This document shows, in pieces, positions 35,912 through 45,600 of a DNA stretch of 59,891 bases. Each line of letters starts with the position of its first letter. Position 1 is the first letter of the stretch. The notes under the pieces were generated by a model. It worked only from the letters and a program-made list of their open reading frames with translations. It searched no databases and was not told the DNA's origin. Where the stretch lies: NCBI GenBank assembly GCA_025782395.1, contig JALGZD010000063.1, positions 1 through 59,891 of the forward strand, written 5' to 3'. The DNA comes from a bacterium (GTDB lineage Bacteria > Joyebacterota > Joyebacteria > Joyebacterales > Joyebacteraceae). A program made the translations under genes and the position numbers.

Positions 35912-37150
35912 TCAGTCCATCTGCCGGCGCAAGAACGCAGGTATCTCGAGTTCCCGCCTCGAACCCCTGCGAGAGCCGCCCTTGGCGCACATGACAAACC
36001 TATGGGCGGACTCCCTGCGCTTGCGCGCCGGCTCGGGGGACTCGGTTCCTCCCGGGGTCGGTCTGGAGCGCTCCGGCGCGCTCGTAGCGGTCTGCGCCAT
36101 GACTACACTTCGGGCAGCCGGTCGGGCAGCCGGTCGTGCGGCCGGTCGTGCAGCACGCTCCGGCCTGACTCCTGTCGTTGCGCTCTTCGGCCCGAGACCG
36201 ATTCCTGTGGCAATGACAGTGATCATGATCTTGTCCTTCAATGACTCGTCGATCACCGCCCCGAAGATCATGTTCGTCTCGGCCCCGATGGCTTCGTTGA
36301 TCACCATCGCAGCCTCACTGATCTCGTGGAGGGAGAGATCTCCCCCGCCCGTCACATTCACGAGAACGCCCTTCGCGCCCTTGATCGTGGCATCTTCGAG
36401 AAGCGGACTCGATATCGATTGCTGAGCGGCCTCGACAGCCCTGTTCTTGCCGGCGCTGACGCCGGTACCCATCACCGCATCTCCCATCTCCAGCATCACT
36501 GACTTCACATCGGCGAAGTCCAGGTTGATGAGCCCGGGAACCATGATGAGATCGGTGACGCCCTTGGTCGCACGGAGCAGGACTTCGTCCGCGGTGCGGA
36601 AGGCCTCGCGCACCGGCGTGTTTTTGCTCGCGATAGCCAGAAGCCGCTGATTCGGGATCACGATGACGGTGTCGACCTCCTGCTTGAGCGTGTTCAGCCC
36701 CACGATGGCCTGACGCATTCTGTACTGGCCCTCGAAGAGAAACGGCTTGGTGGCGACCCCTACGACCAGAGCCCCCATCTTCTTCGCCATCTGAGCCACG
36801 ACGGGGCCGGCGCCCGTACCGGTGCCCCCGCCCATCCCGACGGTGACGAACACCATGTCCGCACCCTTGAGGGCGTTGACGACGTGTTCCTGATCTTCCT
36901 CGATCGCCTTCTTGCCGATTTCCGGATTGCCGCCGGATCCCAGCCCGTGCGTCAACTTGCGGCCGATCTGGATCCGGGTGGCGGCGAGTGAACCATCAAG
37001 CGCCTGCGCGTCCGTATTGATGGCGATGAAGTCCACGCCGGTGAAACCCGACTCGATCATCCTGTTGATCGCGTTGCCCCCTGCACCACCCACGCCCACA
37101 ACCTTGATCGAAGCACTCATCTCCGGATCGGCGTCGAACTGGAACCGCAT
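35912..37150 (-). CDS. ftsZ: Cell division protein FtsZ
   Basis: A 412-residue tubulin-like GTPase forming the Z ring. Motifs: [20 protein letters not shown], the signature [11 protein letters not shown], and the T7 region [13 protein letters not shown]. After the globular part comes a linker of four 12-bp repeat units (Ala-Arg-Pro-Ala) and the conserved C-terminal peptide [10 protein letters not shown] that binds FtsA. ATG 37150 follows AAAGGAGG; the frame open upstream is not needed. Last classical gene of the dcw cluster. Confidence 0.98.
   Translation of the reverse strand: MRFQFDADPEMSASIKVVGVGGAGGNAINRMIESGFTGVDFIAINTDAQALDGSLAATRIQIGRKLTHGLGSGGNPEIGKKAIEEDQEHVVNALKGADMVFVTVGMGGGTGTGAGPVVAQMAKKMGALVVGVATKPFLFEGQYRMRQAIVGLNTLKQEVDTVIVIPNQRLLAIASKNTPVREAFRTADEVLLRATKGVTDLIMVPGLINLDFADVKSVMLEMGDAVMGTGVSAGKNRAVEAAQQSISSPLLEDATIKGAKGVLVNVTGGGDLSLHEISEAAMVINEAIGAETNMIFGAVIDESLKDKIMITVIATGIGLGPKSATTGVRPERAARPAARPAARPAARSVVMAQTATSAPERSRPTPGGTESPEPARKRRESAHRFVMCAKGGSRRGSRRELEIPAFLRRQMD
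36111..36158 (-). repeat. Four 12-bp units in the ftsZ linker
   Basis: CGGGCAGCCGGT at 36111-36122 and 36123-36134, then CGTGCGGCCGGT at 36135-36146 and a diverged copy at 36147-36158. They encode an Ala-Arg-Pro-Ala run in the disordered linker of FtsZ, so length change would be tolerated. Confidence 0.85.
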
Positions 37151-37310
37151 CGTTCCTCCTTTCAGGCCGCTGCCCTCGAGCCGCGATCCTGTCTGCCCAC
37201 GCTGTGTTTTCCTTCTCTTCCCCATTTGTAGCTCCTCAGATCCCAATCCCTGACGACCCACCGGGTTGTTGTCCCATTCAGGCGCAGCGCCGCGGGATCC
37301 GACACACTTC

Positions 37311-38534
37311 CTAGAGGAGGCTGTCGACCCACTGCCTTACTTTGCGGACGGTTCCAAAGACCGCTCCATCGCTTCGTCTGCGCCGTTTTCTCGGTGCGCG
37401 GGACGCCGCCATGACAACGCCCACAGCCGCAGCGTAAGACGGATCCGCAATCGCATCGAAAAGCCCTGACACTCTGTCGGGAAGCCCGACTCGCGCGGGC
37501 AATCCGAAGACGTCCTCGGCCACCTCGGGCACACCTCTGAGCTTTGCCCCTCCGCCTGTCAAGACAACACCGGCCGCCGTCCGCCCCCAGTATTCCGTAT
37601 CCCGGACCTCAGCCAGCGCCAGTTCGAGGATCTCCCGAACCCTGGGCTCAATTATGGCCGACAGCATGTGTGTAGAACTCTCCCGTGGCGATCGCCCGCC
37701 CACGCTCGGGATCTCGAGGACCGAGTTCTCGACCATGGACAGCTTGGCGCAGCCTGATTCGCGTTTCAGGAATTCCGCCTTGACGAGCGGCATTCTGAAT
37801 CCCACGGCAATGTCGCTCGTAATGCTTGAAGCTCCCCATCCCACGATCCCAATGTACCGAATCGACTCACCGTGGTGGAGAGCAACACCGGTCGTGTCGG
37901 CACCGATGTTGACGAGGAGAACGCCGAGTTCGCGCTCATCATCGGAAAGCGACGAGAGCCCCGCTGCGACCGGCTTGGCAGTCACGATGCTCTCCCTCAG
38001 CCCGGCCATCCGCACCGCTCTGATGGCGCTGTCTATCACCTGCTCTTCGGCCGTGACGATATGGACCTTGGATCCAAGGCGCACGCCCGACATGCCGACG
38101 GGATTCCGGATCCCTCGCTGCCCATCGACGAAAAACTCCTGAGGAAGCACGTCCACGACCGATCGACCGACCGGCAGCGCCAGGGTTCTGGCCGCCTCGA
38201 GTACGGTGGCCACCTCAGACGCCGTGATCTCACCGTTCGCTCCCGAGACGGCAATCACGCCCCGGCTGTCGATGCCCTTGATGTGCTCCCCGTTGAGCGA
38301 GATCGCCGCGGCGCCGATTTCGACATCGGTGCTCTCCTCGGCTTTCACGATCGCCTCGCGAATGGAGTCAGCCGCCCTCTCCATGCTTACGATGACGCCG
38401 GCCTCTATCCCGACGGAACGCGACTCACCGATACCGAGTATCTCAGGGATCTCGCGATCCCTGACGTCCGCGACAATTGCCTTGGTCCTGCTCGAGCCCA
38501 GGTCGAGGCCGACAATGATCTCGCCATGCTTCAA
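37311..38534 (-). CDS. ftsA: Cell division protein FtsA
   Basis: A 407-residue actin-like protein that anchors FtsZ to the membrane. Motifs: [17 protein letters not shown] (phosphate 1), the SHS2 domain around residues 85-165, [17 protein letters not shown] (phosphate 2), and [21 protein letters not shown] (adenosine). The C-terminal amphipathic helix is [12 protein letters not shown]. Between ftsQ and ftsZ, as in most dcw clusters. Confidence 0.97.
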   Translation of the reverse strand: MKHGEIIVGLDLGSSRTKAIVADVRDREIPEILGIGESRSVGIEAGVIVSMERAADSIREAIVKAEESTDVEIGAAAISLNGEHIKGIDSRGVIAVSGANGEITASEVATVLEAARTLALPVGRSVVDVLPQEFFVDGQRGIRNPVGMSGVRLGSKVHIVTAEEQVIDSAIRAVRMAGLRESIVTAKPVAAGLSSLSDDERELGVLLVNIGADTTGVALHHGESIRYIGIVGWGASSITSDIAVGFRMPLVKAEFLKRESGCAKLSMVENSVLEIPSVGGRSPRESSTHMLSAIIEPRVREILELALAEVRDTEYWGRTAAGVVLTGGGAKLRGVPEVAEDVFGLPARVGLPDRVSGLFDAIADPSYAAAVGVVMAASRAPRKRRRRSDGAVFGTVRKVRQWVDSLL

Positions 38535-38549
38535 GTGGGGCCTCCCGTC

Positions 38550-39380
38550 CTACGCGCGTCCCCGAGATCCGCCTCCGGCGGTCCTCACGACAATCTGGCT
38601 CCTGAACCTCATATCTATGGTCTCAGCCGTCACGCCTCTCGTCCTGAGATCGCTCAGAACCGCCCAGAGTTGTGACAGCTCCATCCTGTCGCAAGCGCCG
38701 GAGCCAAATCTGATCTCTGCCCCGTCGGCTACCGTGTAGATAACCAGACCCGACCCCGGCGCAATATGCACTTCGGATATCTCCATCCAGAGCGAAGGTG
38801 AAAGCTCCCTCGCCGTCCTCAAAAGGCTCAGAGCCGTTCTGAGGTTCTCCGAATCAAATACCTCGCCTCCCGAAGGAGGTTCACCAAGACCACTGATAAG
38901 AGGAATGTCAACGAACGCCGTTCGTTCGGCGACGGGCAGCACGCTCCCGTCGTCCGCGATCTCCACAAACCCGGAGGAGCCGAACGGAACAATGGCGGCC
39001 GGCAGCTTCTCATCAAGCCGGATGAGCACGTGATCTGGCAGCAGACGCGCCACGTATGCTCGCTCGATCCTCGGACTCGAGATGACTGCCGCTTCGACAC
39101 GTCCGAGGTCGATCGAGAGAAGATCCATTCCTGGCTCGATTCCCGCGAGCTCGACAACTTCCTCCTCGGTCAGGACGACATTCCCGCTGATCTCCAGCAG
39201 AGACAGCGGAAACCGCCCCGCCTCATCGCCCCAGGCGGACGCCTTGTAGGCGGAGAATCCTATCCCTGCCAGGAGCAGCACCGCGCACGCCGCGATGGCG
39301 ATTCGCTTCACACCCCCGCCTTCGCGCCGCGACCTGTCGCAGTCATGTCGCTCTGTGCGCATCTGTTTCCCGGCCTTCAA
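38550..39380 (-). CDS. ftsQ: Cell division protein FtsQ
   Basis: A 276-residue bitopic divisome protein. A cytoplasmic N-part and a transmembrane helix (IAIAACAVLLLAGIGFSAY) are followed by a POTRA domain (LLEISGNVVLTEEEVVELAGIEPGMDLLSIDLGRVEAAV in pieces: LEISGNV, VVELAGI, SPRIERAYV) and the FtsQ C-terminal domain (FVDIPLISGLGEPPSGG). TTG 39380 has AGGAGG at 5 bases and overlaps the murB stop (TTGA); a GTG further in (KRIAIAAC) is a possible alternative. Confidence 0.93.
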   Translation of the reverse strand: MKAGKQMRTERHDCDRSRREGGGVKRIAIAACAVLLLAGIGFSAYKASAWGDEAGRFPLSLLEISGNVVLTEEEVVELAGIEPGMDLLSIDLGRVEAAVISSPRIERAYVARLLPDHVLIRLDEKLPAAIVPFGSSGFVEIADDGSVLPVAERTAFVDIPLISGLGEPPSGGEVFDSENLRTALSLLRTARELSPSLWMEISEVHIAPGSGLVIYTVADGAEIRFGSGACDRMELSQLWAVLSDLRTRGVTAETIDMRFRSQIVVRTAGGGSRGRA

Positions 39381-40288
39381 TGCGCCCTCCTGCCTACGAT
39401 TTCCACCTCGGTCACAAGATCACGTCCTGTGCGATCGCTGACTCGCTCACGGATCAGGTTGATCAGTTCCTCGACGTCATCGGGAGTCGCCCCACGGTCG
39501 TTCAGTATAAAATTGGCGTGCACGTCGGACACGACGGCTCCACCGATGCGCGCTCCAACAAGACCGGCCGAGTCGATGAGCGCCCACGCAGCCTTGTCAG
39601 GGAAATTGCGAAAGACGCACCCCGCACTGCGCATTCCGACCGGCTGCGTCCGCCACTTCCGTTCGATAATCTCCTGCAACCGTGCCGTGACGGCCGAGGG
39701 GTCATCCTCATCAAGAGCCAAGACGACTCCCTCAACAACGTGACCCTCCGGAATGCCCATCCGTCTGTAGGAGGCATCGAGCTCGCTTCCGGCGACCTCC
39801 ACGGAGCTCTTCCCCGGTTCGAAGACCGCTACCGATTCGAGACGGTCGGCAAACCAGATGCCGTAGCTTCCGGCGTTCATGATGGCCGCTCCACCAACGC
39901 TTCCAGGTATCCCGGCCAGAGGCTCAAGCCCGGTGAGACCGGACTCGGCACAGAAGTTCAAAAGCCCGCTCAGCGGGACCCCACTGCCTACGGTCACGGT
40001 TCCACCATCCGCCAGCAGCGTGCTGAACGCCTGCTCGGTTGAAAGGACGGCCCCTTCGATGCCCCCGCTTCTCACGAGCATATTCGTGCCTCTACCGAGG
40101 ACCTTGATCGTCACACCAGCATCCTTGAGAAGCGCCGCACATTCCTTGAGGCTCCCCTCGTCGGGCGGCTCGACGTAGACATCGGCAGGACCACCCAGAC
40201 CGAATGACGTGTGCTTCGCCATCGGCTCATCCGGATGCACGCATCCCGGAGCAATCGCCTTCAGTTCTGTGATGATGCCAGGGTTCAT
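39377..40288 (-). CDS. murB: UDP-N-acetylenolpyruvoylglucosamine reductase
   Basis: A 303-residue FAD enzyme that reduces UDP-GlcNAc-enolpyruvate to UDP-MurNAc. It has HTSFGLGGPADVYVEP, VLGRGTNMLVRSGG (FAD site), IPGSVGGAAIMNAGSYG, YRRMGIPEGHVV and GCVFRNFPDKAAWALID. It is the shorter, Gram-positive type (type II) judged by length. It overlaps ftsQ by 4 bases. Confidence 0.97.
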   Translation of the reverse strand: MNPGIITELKAIAPGCVHPDEPMAKHTSFGLGGPADVYVEPPDEGSLKECAALLKDAGVTIKVLGRGTNMLVRSGGIEGAVLSTEQAFSTLLADGGTVTVGSGVPLSGLLNFCAESGLTGLEPLAGIPGSVGGAAIMNAGSYGIWFADRLESVAVFEPGKSSVEVAGSELDASYRRMGIPEGHVVEGVVLALDEDDPSAVTARLQEIIERKWRTQPVGMRSAGCVFRNFPDKAAWALIDSAGLVGARIGGAVVSDVHANFILNDRGATPDDVEELINLIRERVSDRTGRDLVTEVEIVGRRAH

Positions 40289-40322
40289 CTTCGTAGCCTC
40301 ATCCTGCTCCGCATCCGGAACG

Positions 40323-41714
40323 TCAGGATATCCCTCGCTTGCCGATGGCTGAGAGAAGCCGATCCCCCACTTTGTAGATGTCGCCGGCTCCGAGTGTCAC
40401 GACGACATCGCCTGGACGTATGATCTCAACAACGTGAGCGAACAGCTCGTCCATGTCCTCGATGTATGTCGCGTCTCTGTGGCCGTATCGTATTGCGGCG
40501 TCAGCGATGTCGGCTCCGCTCACCCCCTCAATGGGCGTTTCGCTGGCGGCGTAGATACCAGTGACCACAAGTACGTCGGCGTCGTAGAATGATCTCCCGA
40601 ACTGGTCAGCCAGCTTCTGGGTTCGGGTGTATCTGTGAGGCTGGAAGAGGACGACGAGTCTTCTGTTCCAACGCGCAGCCGCTGCCGCGAGAGTCGTTCC
40701 AATCTCGGCTGGGTGGTGGCCGTAATCATCCAGTATAAGCACATCGTTGACCTCCCCTTTGATCTCGAACCTGCGGGCGATTCCTTCAAACTCCCTCAAG
40801 GACTCAGCGATATCCCCGAACTCCACACCGAGCTCGAGACCGACCGTGACTGCGGCGAGACAGTTGTAGATGTTGTGGAGCCCCGGCATTGATATCTCGA
40901 GCCTGCCCATCTTCTCTCCGTGCGCCACGACCGTGACCGCCGTTATGTTTTCCGACGACTCGATGTCATGCCCCTGTACGTCCGACTGACCGGTCAGGCC
41001 GTAGCTCACAACCCTGCGATGTATGTCGGTGATAATGGACTGGATGTTGTGCTGATCAAGACAGACCACCGAGCAGCCGTAGAACGGAACGCTGTTGGCG
41101 AACAGAGTGAATGCGGACTTGATCTCGTCTATCCCCTTGTAGAAATCGAGGTGCTCCTCATCGATGGTCGTAATGACGGCTATCGTTGGTGAGAGCTTCA
41201 GAAACGACCCGTCGCTCTCGTCGGCCTCGGCCACGATGTACTCGCTGGCGCCAAGTCGAGCGCCTGTCCCCATTGTCTTTACGGTTCCACCAACGACGAC
41301 TGTGGGATCCAGCCCACCGGCCCCCAGTACGGTCGCGATGAGCGACGTGACCGTTGTCTTGCCGTGTGTTCCTCCAACGGCCACCGAGTACTTCATGCGC
41401 ATCAGTTCGGCGAGCATCTCAACTCGCGGGATGACCGGGATCATCGCCGCTCCGGCGGCCAGAACCTCGGGGTTGCCGGGCGGAATCGCGGTTGAGGTGA
41501 CCACAACCTCCGCTCCCTCGATGTTGGCGGCGTCATGGCCGTAGTGGATTCTGCCGCCCAGGCGTTCCAGTCTGTCGGTAATCTCTCCGCGATGAAGATC
41601 GGAGCCGGACACGTCGAAGCCAAGAGTGAGAAGGATCTCCGCGATCCCTCCCATTCCGACGCCGCCTATCCCCACAAGATGGACGCGCTTGACTCTGCCG
41701 AACATAGTTACCAT
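40323..41714 (-). CDS. murC: UDP-N-acetylmuramate--L-alanine ligase
   Basis: A 463-residue Mur ligase adding L-Ala to UDP-MurNAc. It has HLVGIGGVGMGGIAEIL, the ATP loop GGTHGKTTVTSLIATVL, AEADESDGSFLKL, TTIDEEHLDFY, DDYGHHPAEI and FQPHRYTRTQ. ATG 41714 is chosen; a second ATG three codons in is possible. The frame open upstream to 41882 overlaps murG and is not coding. Confidence 0.97.
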   Translation of the reverse strand: MVTMFGRVKRVHLVGIGGVGMGGIAEILLTLGFDVSGSDLHRGEITDRLERLGGRIHYGHDAANIEGAEVVVTSTAIPPGNPEVLAAGAAMIPVIPRVEMLAELMRMKYSVAVGGTHGKTTVTSLIATVLGAGGLDPTVVVGGTVKTMGTGARLGASEYIVAEADESDGSFLKLSPTIAVITTIDEEHLDFYKGIDEIKSAFTLFANSVPFYGCSVVCLDQHNIQSIITDIHRRVVSYGLTGQSDVQGHDIESSENITAVTVVAHGEKMGRLEISMPGLHNIYNCLAAVTVGLELGVEFGDIAESLREFEGIARRFEIKGEVNDVLILDDYGHHPAEIGTTLAAAAARWNRRLVVLFQPHRYTRTQKLADQFGRSFYDADVLVVTGIYAASETPIEGVSGADIADAAIRYGHRDATYIEDMDELFAHVVEIIRPGDVVVTLGAGDIYKVGDRLLSAIGKRGIS

Positions 41715-41823
41715 GTTCTCTTCTCTGCTCCCGGCGGATCGACCCGCCTTCCGCTGCTGCCGGCAGACCCCGCCCTCTGCTGCAACCGCCGGCCCCATCC
41801 ACGCGGGGCTCGGCATGGGCCAG

Positions 41824-42924
41824 TCAGTGCCTGGTCCGCGATGCCACCACCAGAACGTCCCGCGCGACCCGGTCAGCCGCATCGGGCCGCGCGAGAGCTC
41901 TGGCTGCGCTTGACATACTAGTCAGCCGCGTGCGATCGCGAAGGAGACCTTCGATGGTGTCGGCGAGCCGATCTCCAGTGAACTCGCCGTCGGGAATCAC
42001 TACAGCCGCTCCGGTGTTCTCCACCGAGCGAGCGTTCTTCATCTGATGGTCATCGGTCGCGTGTGGGTACGGAACGAGAACGGCAGGCCGCCCGACGATG
42101 GCCGTCTCAGCCAGCGTTGTGGCCCCGGCGCGAGAGACAACGATGTCGCACGCCGCGTAGACCCGGGCGATCTCCTCGAAAAACACGTCCACGACCGCCC
42201 GTGCTCCGACCGACGCCGCCCGATCACGAACATGCTCGAGTTCTTCCGCGCCGGTCTGGATAACGAACTCGACCCCGGCCGCCGACAGCCGTGGCATGGC
42301 ATCGGCCACTGCAAGGCTCAAACGCCTGGCCCCCCGACTTCCACCCATGACCATCACAACATTTGCTTCCTGAGTGAGACCGAGAGCACGACGCGCGGCG
42401 GCGCGATCTATCTCATCGAATCCGCGCCGGACAGGGTTTCCCGAGTGCTCGATCCTCTTGGCGCGCGGGAGGTGCTTCTCGGACTCCGAAAAGGTCACGT
42501 GCACGACCTCCGCGAATCTCGAAAGGACCCTCGTGGCGAGCCCCGGCCACGAGTTCTGCTCCTGGAGAATGATCGGAACGCCCAGGGCGCAGGCCGCAAG
42601 CACGGGCGGAAGACTGGCGAACCCCCCCGTCCCGACGGCGGCATCCGGTCGCTTCATCGCGAGAGCTGAGACCGCCTTCAGGCAGCCGGCGGCCACCACG
42701 AACGGGACCGCCACGTTTCTGATGACAGCTCCCCGGATAACCCCCATCGAAGGCACAGTCACGAACCGCCTTCTGGTTCCTGACACGACGCGCTCTTCGA
42801 TCGATCCCCTGCGTCCCATGAAGAAGACCTCCGCTTCCGGGGAAAGCTCCTCGATCGCCTCAGCGATCGCGATCCCTGGAAATATGTGTCCCCCTGTGCC
42901 TCCGCCGGCGATCATGATCCTCAC
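41824..42924 (-). CDS. murG: Undecaprenyl-PP-MurNAc-pentapeptide-UDPGlcNAc transferase
   Basis: A 366-residue GT28 glycosyltransferase that makes lipid II from lipid I. It has IAGGGTGGHIFPGIAIAEA, GGFASLPPVLAA, EQNSWPG and SRAGATTLAETAIVGRPAVLVPYPHATDDHQMKNA (given in part). The GTG 42924 start overlaps the ftsW stop as GTGA; an ATG three codons in is the alternative. Confidence 0.97.
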   Translation of the reverse strand: MRIMIAGGGTGGHIFPGIAIAEAIEELSPEAEVFFMGRRGSIEERVVSGTRRRFVTVPSMGVIRGAVIRNVAVPFVVAAGCLKAVSALAMKRPDAAVGTGGFASLPPVLAACALGVPIILQEQNSWPGLATRVLSRFAEVVHVTFSESEKHLPRAKRIEHSGNPVRRGFDEIDRAAARRALGLTQEANVVMVMGGSRGARRLSLAVADAMPRLSAAGVEFVIQTGAEELEHVRDRAASVGARAVVDVFFEEIARVYAACDIVVSRAGATTLAETAIVGRPAVLVPYPHATDDHQMKNARSVENTGAAVVIPDGEFTGDRLADTIEGLLRDRTRLTSMSSAARALARPDAADRVARDVLVVASRTRH

Positions 42925-44063
42925 GACCTCTTCCCTCTTCGATTCCCGCGTGACCGGGCACCGGCTGTCTCGAAGACCCTGCGACGCGATATGTTTATCA
43001 GAATACCGATGGCGGCCATGTTCACGACGAGTGACGTGCCCCCGTAGCTCACGAACGGGAGCGGAAGGCCGGTTGTCGGTATGGTGGCGGTAACAACCCC
43101 GATGTTGATCGCTGCGTAGATCACGATCATCATCGTGAGCCCGCCGGCCAGGATGGATCCGTAGAGATCCTGTGATCTGGCGGCGATCTTCAGTCCACGC
43201 ATCATCAGAAACACGAAGAGAGCAATGAGAACCAGTGTTCCGGCAAGCCCGAGCTCCTCGCCCCATATCGAGAACGCGAAGTCCGTGTGCGAATCCGGGA
43301 TGAACGCTCGCTGGCGACTCGCTCCGATTCCTCGGCCGATTATCCCGCCCGAGCCTAAGGCGATGAGAGACTGGTAGACTTGGTAGACGGGCCCTTGTGT
43401 GTTCACTCCCGCAAGCGACAGATCGTAGGTCGACTGCCAGATGCCGACGCGCTCAGTAATGCGAGGGACCATCTTGTATGCCAGAAATCCCAACGGCGCG
43501 GCGACGAGGCCGAGCACCGAGATGTGCGACAGCCTGGCGCCTCCGAGAAAGAGCATTGTCAGCGCGAGGATCAGAATGGCGAGAGCGCTTCCGTAATCCT
43601 GCTGTCCGGCTATGAGAACCACTGTGAGCGCAACCAGCACGAGCCGTGGAGCGAGCCCGTGCGCGAAGTCAGCAAGGTCCTGCTGTCTGCGATCAAGGAC
43701 ATCGGCGAGGTAGAGTACGAGGACCAGCTTCGCCACCTCGCCCGTCTGAATGATCACGAGCGTCGAGGTCGCCCCCTTGATGGTCTTGCCGGAAGTGAGC
43801 GTGAGCACGAGGAGCATCAGCGACATCAGCATCGCCTGCTTCGCGGATTTCCGATACCATCTGTAGTCAATGAAGGCGAACGCACCCATGGCGGCGAATC
43901 CGATCAGGAGCCTCAGAATCTGCCTCTGCACCATGACATTCTCCCCCCCGAGCTTGATACTCGAGAAGTAGATGCTGGCCGTGTAGACGGTCATGGTGCC
44001 GACCAGGACGAGCAGAAGCACCGTCCAGATGAGAGGCTTGTCGTATCTGATCGCTCCTCTCAC
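42921..44063 (-). CDS. ftsW: Peptidoglycan glycosyltransferase FtsW
   Basis: A 380-residue SEDS-family polymerase with about ten transmembrane helices. Signatures: KPLIWTVLLLVLVG, QQDYGSALAILILALTMLFLGG, SRQRAFIPDSHTDFAFSIWGEELGL, and PTTGLPLPFVSYGGTSLVVNM. It polymerises lipid II with its partner FtsI. GTG 44063 overlaps the murD stop (GTGA). The C-terminus is basic (RSRGNRRGKRS). Confidence 0.97.
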   Translation of the reverse strand: MRGAIRYDKPLIWTVLLLVLVGTMTVYTASIYFSSIKLGGENVMVQRQILRLLIGFAAMGAFAFIDYRWYRKSAKQAMLMSLMLLVLTLTSGKTIKGATSTLVIIQTGEVAKLVLVLYLADVLDRRQQDLADFAHGLAPRLVLVALTVVLIAGQQDYGSALAILILALTMLFLGGARLSHISVLGLVAAPLGFLAYKMVPRITERVGIWQSTYDLSLAGVNTQGPVYQVYQSLIALGSGGIIGRGIGASRQRAFIPDSHTDFAFSIWGEELGLAGTLVLIALFVFLMMRGLKIAARSQDLYGSILAGGLTMMIVIYAAINIGVVTATIPTTGLPLPFVSYGGTSLVVNMAAIGILINISRRRVFETAGARSRGNRRGKRS

Positions 44064-45466
44064 GTCTTGTTCCCCTTCCTGCCCGGCGTCGCGGCCGCGT
44101 TCTTGAGCCGCGCTACCTCATCCTTGAATCTGCGCCCTCGATCCTCGAAATCCTCAAACATGTCGAAGCTCGCGCAAGCCGGTGACAGGAGAACAACATC
44201 TCCACGCTCGGCCATAGTTCCGGCCAACTCGACCGCTTCCCTGAGCGATTCCGCAAGCGTGACGGGCACCGTCCCCTCGAGCGCCGCCGTCATCTTGGCT
44301 GCGGCCTCTCCAATGAAAATCGCCTCCCTCACACTGCGGGCTGCCGGTTCCTTCAACAGCTCGAAGCTGGAACCCTTGTCCTTGCCCCCTGCTATCCAGA
44401 TGATCGGGACACCGTAGCTCATGAGGGCGTACTTGACAGAGTCGACATTGGTTGCCTTCGAGTCGTTCACGTAGCGCACGCCGTCTATCTCTGCTACGTC
44501 TTCAAGCCGATGCTCCAGCGACCTGAACGTCCTGAGCACGTCCGAGGCATCCACGAAATCGATATCGACCAGGAGCGCCGCAGCCAGCGCCGCCAGCGAA
44601 TTCCAGAGATTGTGCGGCCCAGGAAGGCCGAGTTCGCTCACGGGCATGATTTCAATCTCACCACCACCGATCTGCGACACTATCTGTCCATCCCGCACGA
44701 AGACGCCGCCATCTACTTCTCTGAACCTGCTCACGGGAACAACAAGTCCCGGTATTTCATCTGCCGCGGCCTCGAGAAGCTCATCGTCGACGTTCAGAAC
44801 CGCGTAATCCCCGGATGTCTGGTTTTCGAACATCCTGAACTTCGCGGCGATGTAGTCCTGGTACGAGTCGTACCGGTCAAGGTGGTCCTCTGTGATATTG
44901 AGAACGACACCGACATGCGGCCGAAAGGTGTCGATCGTGTCCAGTTGGAAGCTCGACACTTCCGCGACCACGAGCCCGTCGGACGGCAGACCGGCTATTT
45001 CTCCGGAGATCGCCGCGCCGATGTTCCCACCGACAGCAACGTGGCGTCCGGAGCTTCTCACGAGTTCCCCTATGAGGGCAGTGGTTGTCGTCTTTCCGTT
45101 CGTTCCCGTCACTGCCACCCACTCCGCATCTGAGCGCGAATACGCGAGCTCGAGTTCTCCGATGACAGGTACCCCGCGTTCGCGCGCCTCGGACAAGAGA
45201 GGAGCCGTAAGCGGCACGCCGGGACTTGCGACCACCAGATCGATGCCGTTCATGAGTCCCGGTGGATGCTCACCAAGCACGAGTTCAACTCCTCTCTCGC
45301 GCCAGCCCTCGCAAGAGAGACAAAGCTCGACCTGGCCTCTGCGATCGGCCGCCACCACCCTGCTTCCCGAGCGCAGGAGCAGATCGATGGCTGCCTTTCC
45401 GCTTCTCGCCAGACCGACCACGAGCACTCTCTTCCCTGCCAGCTCTCGCTGTGCCCGAGTTACCAC
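44060..45466 (-). CDS. murD: UDP-N-acetylmuramoylalanine--D-glutamate ligase
   Basis: A 468-residue Mur ligase adding D-Glu. It has VLVVGLARSGKAAIDLLL, VTGTNGKTTTTALIGELV, GNIGAAI, NITEDHLDRYDSYQDYIAAK and NDSKATNVDS. GTG 45466 follows AGGAGGT. A gap of about 130 bases separates it from mraY. Confidence 0.97.
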   Translation of the reverse strand: MVTRAQRELAGKRVLVVGLARSGKAAIDLLLRSGSRVVAADRRGQVELCLSCEGWRERGVELVLGEHPPGLMNGIDLVVASPGVPLTAPLLSEARERGVPVIGELELAYSRSDAEWVAVTGTNGKTTTTALIGELVRSSGRHVAVGGNIGAAISGEIAGLPSDGLVVAEVSSFQLDTIDTFRPHVGVVLNITEDHLDRYDSYQDYIAAKFRMFENQTSGDYAVLNVDDELLEAAADEIPGLVVPVSRFREVDGGVFVRDGQIVSQIGGGEIEIMPVSELGLPGPHNLWNSLAALAAALLVDIDFVDASDVLRTFRSLEHRLEDVAEIDGVRYVNDSKATNVDSVKYALMSYGVPIIWIAGGKDKGSSFELLKEPAARSVREAIFIGEAAAKMTAALEGTVPVTLAESLREAVELAGTMAERGDVVLLSPACASFDMFEDFEDRGRRFKDEVARLKNAAATPGRKGNKT

Positions 45467-45600
45467 GGAGTACCGACCTCCTCCTGCTTCGCTTTTTGCC
45501 TCCCCACCAACCGGTCTTCATGAAGTCACGCTGCGCTTTCCGGTTAGAGTCCTCCGTCCGATTCCGCGGCTCCCCTTCTCGAACGGTGTCGCAGCTCCCG

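Noticed and set aside
40323-43266. N-terminally extended MurC and MurG frames
   Set aside because: The extensions overlap neighbouring genes and lack family similarity; the internal ATG (murC) and the GTGA overlap (murG) fit the usual N-termini.
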